A stretch of DNA of 7,915 nt from Candidatus Omnitrophota bacterium. Its GTDB lineage: Bacteria; Omnitrophota; Gorgyraeia; Gygaellales; Profunditerraquicolaceae. The translations under genes and the position numbers were made by a program. Under the pieces are notes generated by a model. It ran no database searches. It saw only the letters and a list, made by a program, of their open reading frames with translations, and was not told the origin of the DNA. Where the stretch lies: contig JAFGET010000073.1 of assembly GCA_016931435.1 (NCBI GenBank), positions 1 to 7,915 on the forward strand, in the 5' to 3' direction. This document shows positions 1-5,826 of this stretch, piece after piece; position 1 is the first letter of the stretch; the number at the start of each line of letters is the position of its first letter.

Positions 1-866
1 ACAATATCTTTTCTTATGACTTCTGCCTGGGCAAGAAGAAAAAAAATGCTCATATTCAATCTCATTCTGCGGGCTTCGTTTAAAACATATTCCCAATCGA
101 AATCGGGAGAGTTTTTAAGAAGCAGGATAGTGTCTATTGCGTATTTAAGGCATAAAATTTTCCCGAAGCGCCGCTGGTGCAATACTAGACTGTAAAACAA
201 GTCTTCGCGGGAAAGCAGGCGTATCTTTCTTCCTTCTATTTCCTGGACTATTATCCTTTCCCAAAGAAAAGGCAACAGGCGCTGGCCATTCCTTTTGAAG
301 TCAAGGGCCCAGTGCAGATCGATAGCAGGAGATGAGACACTGAGGTCAGCCTTATAAAAAGAGAAGTGTGTCTGTTTATCCCTCCAATATCCCTGGCTTA
401 ATCCGAATAATTCTTTATGGTACCCCAGATTAAGAAAAATGCGTTCGGCTGCAGATATATCTTCTTCCTGGATAAGAAGGTCTATATCGACCATTGTTCT
501 GCCGCTAAAACCAGCGTACACGGTCTTAAGAAGCGCTACGCCCTTTATCGGAACAACAGAAATACCGCTATCTCCGAAAGCATTATTGATGCGGCAAAAT
601 TCCTCCCAGAGATACGTTGTATAGGTCAAAATACAATAGTGCTGATTTTTAAGAAAAAGGAGGGTCTCTTTAGATATCAATCCAGGATATTTCCGTAAAT
701 TGTCGTAGACGAGCGGCATCATTTCATGAAGCTGGGCAAAACGTATGAACCGCCTCCGCTCAAAAAAGCCCCCGCTTAATAACCCCTTTACGACTTCAGA
801 AGAATTATCTTCTATAGCCTCTCTGGCAATAGCGAGTAAAAGCTTTTTTTCCAAAGAAATATCCAA
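1..866 (-). CDS. PF14907-type uncharacterised nucleotidyltransferase, C-terminus cut by the window edge
   Basis: Reading the minus strand from a TTG at 866 gives 288 uninterrupted codons to the left edge. The protein carries the hallmarks of the uncharacterised nucleotidyltransferase family (PF14907, NTP_transf_5): PIKGVALLKTVY at residues 106-117, GRTMVDIDLLI at 122-132 with the Asp pair D127/D129, and IDLHW at 182-186 supplying a likely third acidic residue (D183). The family belongs to the polymerase-beta nucleotidyltransferase fold. Its substrate is unknown, though members often sit near polysaccharide genes. There is no signal peptide, so it is probably cytoplasmic. The start is uncertain: an in-frame TGA lies at 888-890, no ATG occurs until residue 49, and only a weak AGAGAG lies upstream of the TTG. 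An ATG at 889-891 is one frame away, and losing one base from the A5 run (T5 at 867-871 on the plus strand) would fuse it to this frame. The family call is firm; the start is not. Confidence 0.85.
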   Translation of the reverse strand, partial: MDISLEKKLLLAIAREAIEDNSSEVVKGLLSGGFFERRRFIRFAQLHEMMPLVYDNLRKYPGLISKETLLFLKNQHYCILTYTTYLWEEFCRINNAFGDSGISVVPIKGVALLKTVYAGFSGRTMVDIDLLIQEEDISAAERIFLNLGYHKELFGLSQGYWRDKQTHFSFYKADLSVSSPAIDLHWALDFKRNGQRLLPFLWERIIVQEIEGRKIRLLSREDLFYSLVLHQRRFGKILCLKYAIDTILLLKNSPDFDWEYVLNEARRMRLNMSIFFLLAQAEVIRKDI

Positions 867-980
867 TTTTTCTCTCTGACTTGTTATTCATTAATAAATT
901 AACATACATTCCGTTATTAATCAAGCGGTAGTATGCGTTTTGTATTTTTAAGATTTAAGGCTCCGGAGCAATAAAATTAC

Positions 981-1009
981 TTGACAAACGGCTTATTTTA
1001 GGTTATCCT
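981..1009 (+). promoter_or_regulatory. sigma70-type promoter for the HEAT-repeat gene
   Basis: A perfect -35 TTGACA (981-986) is followed by a 17-bp spacer and a -10 TATCCT (1004-1009, 4 of 6 consensus bases). Transcription would start near 1016 and leave a leader of about 80 nt before the GTG at 1097. A second, perfect TATAAT lies at 1039-1044 but has no matching -35, so it is the weaker candidate. Inferred from sequence only. Confidence 0.6.
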
Positions 1010-1063
1010 GTAAATAGAATTAAATTCTAGTTTTGCGATATAATATCTGCGAATTTACAGATA
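1004..1063. promoter_or_regulatory. Imperfect inverted repeat overlapping the promoter (possible operator)
   Basis: TATCCTGTAAAT at 1004-1015 and ATTTACAGATA at 1053-1063 are reverse complements over 11 bp, with one extra C in the left arm. The left arm coincides with the proposed -10 box, and the right arm also pairs locally with TATCTG at 1044-1049. The left arm would lie mostly upstream of the predicted transcript start, so this is more easily read as a DNA-level site, such as a repressor operator with separated half-sites, than as RNA structure. No regulator is identifiable in the window. Confidence 0.35.
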
Positions 1064-1102
1064 GGCCACGGATCGCAAATTAAAAAGAAGGAATCCGTGA
1101 GC
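1032..1102 (+). promoter_or_regulatory. Structured 5' leader that can pair with the GTG start codon
   Basis: Two alternative RNA stems are visible. The upstream one pairs TTTGCGAT (1032-1039) with ATCGCAAA (1072-1079), and encloses a small hairpin of TATCTG (1044-1049) with CAGATA (1058-1063). The downstream one pairs CACGGAT (1067-1073) with ATCCGTG (1093-1099), a perfect 7 bp that includes the GTG start codon; GC/GC pairs at 1065-1066 and 1101-1102 extend it past a bulged A. The ribosome binding site AAGGA (1088-1092) sits in the loop right beside this stem. The two stems share bases 1072-1073, so they compete at least partly. This resembles a translational switch or thermosensor. I do not recognise a known riboswitch class. 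Confidence 0.4.
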
Positions 1103-3319
1103 TTAATCAGAATAAAATTCCCCAGCTTGTTAAATTTAAAAAAAGACAGGCTGGTTTTTTATTGTATTTTTTCGGTTTTTCTGCTGTTTTTCTGCTCATG
1201 CGCACCCCTGAGCCAACGGGCCCTTGCCGATAGTTCCCCCCAGCGTCAAAGTAGATATAACGATTTTATGCCGGTATATAGCGCTCCTTGGCAAAAATCC
1301 GAAGTGGTGCTACCTAAAAACACCCCTGCTTCTCAAACATTAAATACTCCCCTGCAAAAACAAATCATCCTGCCGATACCATTCGCAGATGCGGTCCAGA
1401 AAATCATCGCTTTTGTCGTTAAGTTGTCCGGTGAAGTTCTGGATACAGCCACCCACAATATTAATCTTTCGCCCGCCGATGAAGTTTCACAAGATAGTGT
1501 TGAAAAAATCCAACTGCGGTCTGATACTGATATCCCTGCCGGAGATATCGATGATCTAATAAAACAATTGGATGACCCTGATCCGGACAAAAGGATCGCG
1601 GCTGCAAAAAGGTTGGGCGAAAGCCAAGACCCGGCAGTAATACAAGCTTTGATAGATCATATCGGAGATCCGATCCGTGAAGTTAGAGTGGCGATCGCGG
1701 ATGCATTAAGCCAGATCGGATCACCTGCAGTTCGACCTCTTATCAATGCTTTAACAACTCCTGATCCTATCGCAAGAGAAGCGATGAAATGGGCTCTGGT
1801 TAAAATAGGCGAGGTAGGGCCCTTGGTCGAGGGCCTGAGTAGCCCAGATATGCTTATTAGGGCTTATTGCGCGGGAGCGCTTGAAGAAATCGGAGCGCCT
1901 GCAGTTAACGAATTAATACCTGCTCTTTACAGCCCCGAATGGGAAGTCAGGAGATTAGCCTCATGGACCTTAAGTAAAATAGGGGAACCGGCGATACAGC
2001 CTTTGATAGACGAATTAGACACTACGAATCCGGATGCCAAAAAAGCCATGGTCGAGGCATTAGGCTGGATCGGTGAACCGGCCATTTCTTCCCTTATAGA
2101 TGCCGCAAGAGATAACCCGAACGCAGGGACAAGGGAGACTTGTGCTGAAGTCTTAATATCCTTGGGGGAACCGGCAATGCGCCAGATATTAGACGACCTG
2201 GGGCTTCCCAAGATAAGCGGAGATTTCTCATATCAGCGCGCGGCGCAACTGCTAGTTACTGCCTTGGGGGATAGGGATCCTTCCAAGCGGGACATGGCCA
2301 CGCTAATATTAGCGAAGCTGGGCGAACCGGCTATCCCATACCTTATGCAAGCAATCTGGCATCCGTTCCGTTGCGCAGGCGCAAGAAATGCCTTGATCAT
2401 GATGGGAGAGCCGGCTTTTATGCCATCGGTCACTATGCTTCTGGACAGCGGGAATCCTTACTTAAATTACCAGGGAAAACTTATAATAGAAGGTATCGCG
2501 CAAAGAACCGGATATAGCCTTGACCCTTCGATAGATATCTGGTTGATGCGCTATAAGGGCCAACAAGACCTTAAAAACATAATCCTGACCAACACTCATC
2601 CTGCAACAAGGGCTCTCGCGCTTTATTTTCTCGGCACACACTATAACGCGGATGATTTTATTAGACAATATATCTTTGATGAAACTCCGGATGGATTAAC
2701 AGTAAGGAATACGGCCATTAATGAATTTGAAATGGCGGCCATATTATGGACCGGAATCCCTGAACGAGATGGCTGGTGGGGACAGCTTGCCTCGCGGCAA
2801 GATAGAATCGCCTATCTTGAAATTATGTTAAGAGGAGATTTTACTGACCATAGGATATATATACTTCGCCAGGGTGAACAACTCGAGCGCGCCTGGGTTT
2901 GCGTTCAATATGCGGAGCAGTTGATCATGAATTTTCTTGGATACGATGCATCCCTGTTTGCCGACAAGGATGCTTTCCAGAATTACGGCGCCGGATATGT
3001 CATACCCGCGCAAGGATATGGCGTTCCGGCATATTTTGCCATTACAATGCCTCGCGATGACATCGCGATCACTACGGCATCCTTCGGGCCAGGCCATGCA
3101 TTTATAGCTATCTTCATCGGAGACGGCCCTATAGATGATGACCCGCAAAACTGGATATTCATTGAGCCGCAAAATGATAGCTTTACGCCGCTTATGCTTG
3201 CAGATACTGTAACAATATTTGTAGAAGACTATGTCTTCTTGCCGGACGGCGTATCTTCTGGCGGCGCATACCCTATCACGATTTATTCCGGTGAATATCT
3301 TTACGGGGAAGGCCAATAA
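1097..3319 (+). CDS. Exported HEAT-repeat protein with a C-terminal Cys-His (papain/transglutaminase-like) domain
   Basis: This 740-aa protein starts at GTG 1097, 4 nt after an AAGGA ribosome binding site. Residues 18-35 form a hydrophobic export signal. Cys35 in FFCSC could be a lipidated cysteine, although the -3 position (F) is a poor lipobox; cleavage after ALA44 is the alternative. A variable linker is followed by roughly nine to ten HEAT/PBS-lyase-like repeats from about 151 to 470, each about 30 residues, with recurring IGEPAI, IGSPAV, IGAPAV and LGEPAM turns. Such repeats are known as protein-binding scaffolds. Residues 480-740 differ: C602 opens a predicted helix (WVCVQYAEQL), H667 lies in GPGHAFIAIFIG, and E690/N693/D694 lie in NWIFIEPQND. 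The order Cys-helix, His-strand, acidic-Pro resembles papain/transglutaminase-fold enzymes. Activity is inferred. The stop overlaps the next start by one base (TAATG), so the two proteins are probably made together. Confidence 0.8.
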   Translation: MSLIRIKFPSLLNLKKDRLVFYCIFSVFLLFFCSCAPLSQRALADSSPQRQSRYNDFMPVYSAPWQKSEVVLPKNTPASQTLNTPLQKQIILPIPFADAVQKIIAFVVKLSGEVLDTATHNINLSPADEVSQDSVEKIQLRSDTDIPAGDIDDLIKQLDDPDPDKRIAAAKRLGESQDPAVIQALIDHIGDPIREVRVAIADALSQIGSPAVRPLINALTTPDPIAREAMKWALVKIGEVGPLVEGLSSPDMLIRAYCAGALEEIGAPAVNELIPALYSPEWEVRRLASWTLSKIGEPAIQPLIDELDTTNPDAKKAMVEALGWIGEPAISSLIDAARDNPNAGTRETCAEVLISLGEPAMRQILDDLGLPKISGDFSYQRAAQLLVTALGDRDPSKRDMATLILAKLGEPAIPYLMQAIWHPFRCAGARNALIMMGEPAFMPSVTMLLDSGNPYLNYQGKLIIEGIAQRTGYSLDPSIDIWLMRYKGQQDLKNIILTNTHPATRALALYFLGTHYNADDFIRQYIFDETPDGLTVRNTAINEFEMAAILWTGIPERDGWWGQLASRQDRIAYLEIMLRGDFTDHRIYILRQGEQLERAWVCVQYAEQLIMNFLGYDASLFADKDAFQNYGAGYVIPAQGYGVPAYFAITMPRDDIAITTASFGPGHAFIAIFIGDGPIDDDPQNWIFIEPQNDSFTPLMLADTVTIFVEDYVFLPDGVSSGGAYPITIYSGEYLYGEGQ

Positions 3320-3732
3320 TGCTTAGCTGCAGATCAAAATATATTTTTTTTCTGTGTATCGGTAGCCTTGCTATTACGGTTTTCTCTTTAGAGGCAGCAC
3401 AGATAAAAAAAATGGATTACGATAAGATTTTTTCCCAATATAAGGATCGGGGTGTGATAAAAGTAGAATTTTTCCGCCTGGATAAAACAACCGGAGAAAA
3501 AACTATGCCTCTTGGCTTTGCAGAACTTAATGCGGATAAGCTAACAGTCAACACTGAAGATCCACGACTTGAAAGATTACTTAAGGGGGATTTTAATACT
3601 GCGGTCGCTGCCAAAGAAAAAGACAGGTTTGTTGAAAAAATCCTTACTTATAAACCCGGCACCGTAGAGCATCTTCATAACGTCCTTACTCATTGTAAAG
3701 ATATCGGTTGTATTGGTGAAATCATAAATTAA
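3319..3732 (+). CDS. Small exported protein of unknown function, coupled to the HEAT-repeat gene
   Basis: This is a 137-aa protein whose ATG shares its A with the upstream TAA stop. Its ribosome binding site GGGGAAGG (3305-3312) lies inside the end of the HEAT gene, so translation is very likely coupled. Residues 6-24 form a signal peptide with probable cleavage after LEA26, leaving a mature protein of about 110 residues outside the cytoplasmic membrane. The mature part is charged and probably alpha/beta: a strand-rich start (VIKVEFFRLD), then ADKLTVNTEDPRLERLLKG (73-90 region), then PGTVEHL (113-119) and a C-terminal helix with Cys126 and Cys131. I do not recognise the family. Its placement suggests a partner, inhibitor or substrate of the upstream protein, which is inference. 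A real gene is well supported by the coupling, ribosome site and signal peptide. Confidence 0.75.
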   Translation: MLSCRSKYIFFLCIGSLAITVFSLEAAQIKKMDYDKIFSQYKDRGVIKVEFFRLDKTTGEKTMPLGFAELNADKLTVNTEDPRLERLLKGDFNTAVAAKEKDRFVEKILTYKPGTVEHLHNVLTHCKDIGCIGEIIN

Positions 3733-3840
3733 TATACTCCCTGCCAACCTTCCTCTTTATTTATCCCCGGAAAATAACTTGAAGCAAATTACTTGTTTAT
3801 AATTAGGCATAAATTTCTTGAAGCGATAGAGGAAAATATA
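3733..3840. other. Non-coding spacer before the tandem repeats
   Basis: This AT-rich spacer has no convincing ORF and no hairpin-plus-T-run terminator for the upstream gene pair. The only pattern I see is an 8-bp direct repeat, CTTGAAGC at 3778-3785 and 3817-3824, which may be chance. It ends abruptly at 3840, where the tandem repeat begins; ggaaaatata lies just left of the first unit, unlike ttttaagtgg left of the second unit and of the tRNA. Confidence 0.5.
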
Positions 3841-3960
3841 TGCGCGGGGAGGGAGTCCCCATTGTTGCTATTACTTTTTTCCGATGGTGTACCGCATCAA
3901 ATATTCCAATCTCTGACTACGGTATAACCCTTATTGACCCCCGGCCTTATTTTTAAGTGG
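3841..3960. repeat. 120-bp tandem repeat, distal unit
   Basis: This is the first of two adjacent 120-bp units. It begins with tgcgcggggagggagt (3841-3856), identical to the last 16 nt of the tRNA-Leu body at 4081-4096. It matches the next unit at all but three positions: T3888 against G4008, G3915 against T4035, and A3916 against G4036. Read on the tRNA strand, ACCGTA and TGCGGT can pair to give a stem-loop of about 21 nt, extended past a TAT bulge by GGGT with ACCC. In this unit the extension is broken by the T3888 change. No coding capacity is seen. Confidence 0.9.
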
Positions 3961-4080
3961 TGCGCGGGGAGGGAGTCCCCATTGTTGCTATTACTTTTTT
4001 CCGATGGGGTACCGCATCAAATATTCCAATCTCTTGCTACGGTATAACCCTTATTGACCCCCGGCCTTATTTTTAAGTGG
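3961..4080. repeat. 120-bp tandem repeat, tRNA-proximal unit
   Basis: This second unit directly abuts the tRNA gene and ends ttttaagtgg, whose last three bases (4078-4080) read CCA on the tRNA strand. It opens with the same 16-bp tRNA 3' end (3961-3976). CCCCAT (3977-3982) and ATGGGG (4004-4009) form a 6-bp inverted repeat that is imperfect in the distal unit, and ACCGTA/TGCGGT on the minus strand form a further stem. The close identity of the two units points to recent duplication or active homogenisation. There is no ORF and no transposase or integrase in the window. Confidence 0.9.
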
Positions 4081-4163
4081 TGCGCGGGGAGGGAGTTGAA
4101 CCCTCATAGCATCGCTGCCACATGCCCCTCAAACATGCGTGTCTGCCATTCCACCACCCGCGC
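4078..4163 (-). tRNA. tRNA-Leu(GAG), CCA encoded
   Basis: The minus strand folds into a complete class II tRNA. The acceptor GCGCGGG (4163-4157) pairs perfectly with CCCGCGC (4088-4082). The D-arm region GGTGGTGGAATGGCAGAC is typical of tRNA-Leu. The anticodon stem CATGT/GCATG encloses TTGAGGG with anticodon GAG (4130-4128), reading CUC and CUU. The long variable arm has a GGCA/TGCT stem, and the T-arm is GAGGG/CCCTC around TTCAACT. The discriminator is A (4081) and CCA is encoded at 4080-4078. The gene lies 112 bp beyond the SET gene stop on the same strand. A weak TTGTTT(4214-4209)/TAAAAT(4193-4188) pair with 15-bp spacing is the only promoter candidate between them. Confidence 0.97.
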
Positions 4164-4275
4164 GTTACTGTGCTATAGGTTATTTAGATTTTAAACTACT
4201 CGTCTTGTAAACAATAAGGTTATTATATAATCTCCGGAACAAATAGCAATTATAAAATTGGCGAACTACCCGGTT

Positions 4276-4818
4276 CTATTTACGCCTTTTAGCGGATTTT
4301 AAAGCCTTGATCTTTTCCTGGATGTACCAGGAAAAATATCCTTTATATTTTCTTTGTAGGGAGGGATTTTTCCAATCAGTAGTCTTGATAACCTTACGGC
4401 AGCTTTTAGCTTTACAATTACAGCGAAAAGAATAATTAAAATCCGCGTCAGTCATGGCATAATCATAGGTGATCTCTTCGCCTGCAGCGATATCCCTCAT
4501 CGCCACCATCATAAGATGCCCTTTTATCCCGGCGTTGGGGTTACAGCTGTGATTAAAAAAATCGTCATCTTCAAGCTTACCGCTCCTGCAGGAAACCAGA
4601 TAAAAACCATCGGCGACTTTGGTAGCGTAATCTTCTATGTTTTTAAACTGGCTCTTCGCCAGTTTTCGAAAATCGCCTTCCGTAATAATAAATCCTCCCC
4701 ACACGGAGATCGCTTCGCCCTTTTTTATGGGTTTTCGGGCGAAAATACCCTTTCGGTCGATCGCCGAGCATACTAATTTCACCTTTTTAGATAAGTATGA
4801 ATGCTTGATCATGTTCAC
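4276..4818 (-). CDS. SET-domain protein-lysine methyltransferase with post-SET zinc motif
   Basis: This is a 180-aa compact SET-domain protein that would transfer a methyl group from SAM to a protein lysine. It has the N-terminal SET signature RKGIFARKPIKKGE (22-35), FFNHSCNPNA (87-96, the NHSC pseudoknot motif), GEEITYDY (113-120, with the catalytic-region tyrosine) and a post-SET CxCx4C (C133, C135, C140), which with C92 would bind zinc. A basic tail ends in KRRK. Such proteins occur singly in many bacteria and mostly lack known targets. The GTG start overlaps the upstream stop in a GTGA (4815-4818). An ATG two codons later (4812-4810), preceded closely by AGGTGA, is an alternative start. 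It is the last gene of the speD-speE operon, and its target is not evident. Confidence 0.9.
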   Translation of the reverse strand: MNMIKHSYLSKKVKLVCSAIDRKGIFARKPIKKGEAISVWGGFIITEGDFRKLAKSQFKNIEDYATKVADGFYLVSCRSGKLEDDDFFNHSCNPNAGIKGHLMMVAMRDIAAGEEITYDYAMTDADFNYSFRCNCKAKSCRKVIKTTDWKNPSLQRKYKGYFSWYIQEKIKALKSAKRRK

Positions 4819-5825
4819 CTGGCCGTACTTACAGACCTTTGAAGCAAAATTCCCTGTTTTCTGATTTTAGGCAATAGCGCCGAAAACAAAGAAACGTCTT
4901 TACCCATATCTTCTGCGAACAAAAGGCCCCTCTTATTAAACGCCCCCTCTAAAACCATTTTTGCCAAGACTACCGGCAGGCCCACGGTGATCTTCTGCAT
5001 GGAATTAAGCCTTTCCCCCCCGCGGGAAAAGCTCTTTATTTTCCAAATAATCCTTTCTTTATCCGTTGAAATGCCTATCTGCGCCAAAGTCAAGTTATCT
5101 ATTTTGTACCCCTCCAGGACCCTTTTGGTCGTATCCTTATAGCCATTTTTTAGGAACCCGTGGTTATCCAGAAAATTGAAAAAATCCATAAAGCCGCGCG
5201 GCCTGATCACCCGGCATTTAAAATTACTTACCTTAGAATCTTTCAGCAGGTTTTCGAAACCGCTTGCGCAGAAATAACTTTCTGCTTCAATCCCAAAAAA
5301 TCTTTCCTTGCGATAACTATGGAAAGGCGGAAATTTTCTATTCTTACCTGAGATGACCTGCCAGGAGGGTATCTTGTGCTCTAAAATTAAATCCTCGAAG
5401 CACCACAAAAAAGGAAAGAGAAATTTCTTACGCGAAAGCGATCCCGCGCTGACTTCAGCCTCTTTTGCACCACCCGAAACAGCCAGTTCTTTACCCAGGA
5501 TAAAATTTACAAGCCCCGGAGAAAAACCGCAACCCGGGATTACTAAAATTCCTTTTTTCTCTATTTCTTCTTTTTTCCTAAGGTAGAACGGCGGGTCAAC
5601 GTCTGATATGTCAAGCAGGTTTTTACGATATTTTAACGCAAGACCGAGGCATTGTTGTCCGGAATCACCGGCTAGCGCCCCTATGAGTAAATCGGAAGGG
5701 ACTATTCTATTTTTGCTTAGCGGAAAGACCGATTCCGCGGCAATACCGTTTTTTTTAAGATAATACTCCGCAGCGCGGGCAATCCGTCCGTCACCTAATA
5801 TCGATACGCGCAACTTCTTGAACAT
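4815..5825 (-). CDS. Saccharopine-dehydrogenase-like NAD(P)-dependent oxidoreductase, substrate unknown
   Basis: This 336-aa protein has the saccharopine dehydrogenase architecture. An N-terminal Rossmann segment has GDGRIA (11-16). LLDISDVD (70-77) and VIPGCGFSPGLVN (95-107) match the conserved substrate-domain loops, and the C-terminal dimer-domain motif SMQKITVGLPVVLAKMVLEG lies at 275-294, followed by the usual PE-like/GI end region. It is shorter than typical saccharopine or carboxyspermidine dehydrogenases, which are about 380-400 residues, mostly because the Rossmann part is compact. Its position in the operon directly after SpeE (1-bp gap, TAAAATG) suggests a reaction on a polyamine or a related amino compound. 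SpeD/SpeE and carboxyspermidine dehydrogenase usually represent alternative routes, so that label is not justified. The start has no clear ribosome site, consistent with translational coupling. Confidence 0.85.
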   Translation of the reverse strand: MFKKLRVSILGDGRIARAAEYYLKKNGIAAESVFPLSKNRIVPSDLLIGALAGDSGQQCLGLALKYRKNLLDISDVDPPFYLRKKEEIEKKGILVIPGCGFSPGLVNFILGKELAVSGGAKEAEVSAGSLSRKKFLFPFLWCFEDLILEHKIPSWQVISGKNRKFPPFHSYRKERFFGIEAESYFCASGFENLLKDSKVSNFKCRVIRPRGFMDFFNFLDNHGFLKNGYKDTTKRVLEGYKIDNLTLAQIGISTDKERIIWKIKSFSRGGERLNSMQKITVGLPVVLAKMVLEGAFNKRGLLFAEDMGKDVSLFSALLPKIRKQGILLQRSVSTAR

Positions 5826-5826
5826 T

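Larger units (their letters stand above)
3841..4096. repeat. Three copies of the 16-bp tRNA-Leu 3' end (att-like direct repeats)
   Basis: The sequence tgcgcggggagggagt occurs at 3841-3856, 3961-3976 and 4081-4096, exactly 120 bp apart. In the real tRNA copy it covers the discriminator base, the 3' acceptor strand, the 3' T-stem strand and three T-loop bases. This is the segment that tyrosine-recombinase elements commonly use as attachment core (established knowledge). Identity stops sharply after the 16 bp: tcccc follows in the repeats and tgaac in the tRNA. The distal copy lacks the flanking tgg (CCA) found beside the other two. Confidence 0.85.

Noticed and set aside
417..698. A 93-codon plus-strand ORF at the left end
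   Set aside because: It lies antisense to the nucleotidyltransferase motifs; the minus strand reading gives a clear family match.
2828..3316. A 162-codon ORF on the minus strand
   Set aside because: It is antisense to the conserved-looking C-terminal domain of the HEAT protein, has no ribosome site, and its composition has no recognisable domain or signal.
3857..3895. Rho-independent terminator from the GGGGA/TCCCC hairpin and T-run in the repeat
   Set aside because: About 14 nt separate the hairpin from the T-run, so it lacks standard terminator geometry; the tRNA end already explains the GC-rich arm.
3841..3976. Two additional degenerate tRNA-Leu genes
   Set aside because: Only the last 16 nt of the tRNA are present in each unit; no D-arm, anticodon arm or 5' acceptor strand can be found next to them.
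3841..4080. A CRISPR array or satellite array
   Set aside because: There are only two full units, they abut without spacers, and at 120 bp they are far longer than CRISPR repeats.
4243..4258. CAATT/AATTG hairpin as terminator of the SET operon
   Set aside because: It is an AT-only 5-bp stem without a following T-run, and too weak to stop transcription on its own.
4516..4864. Two plus-strand ORFs
   Set aside because: Both are shadows antisense to the SET gene, whose NHSC and CxCx4C motifs identify the true coding strand.
4815..5825. Assignment as carboxyspermidine dehydrogenase or true saccharopine dehydrogenase
   Set aside because: Polyamine context is suggestive, but SpeD/SpeE is the alternative route, the protein is short, and no carboxyspermidine decarboxylase is present in the window.
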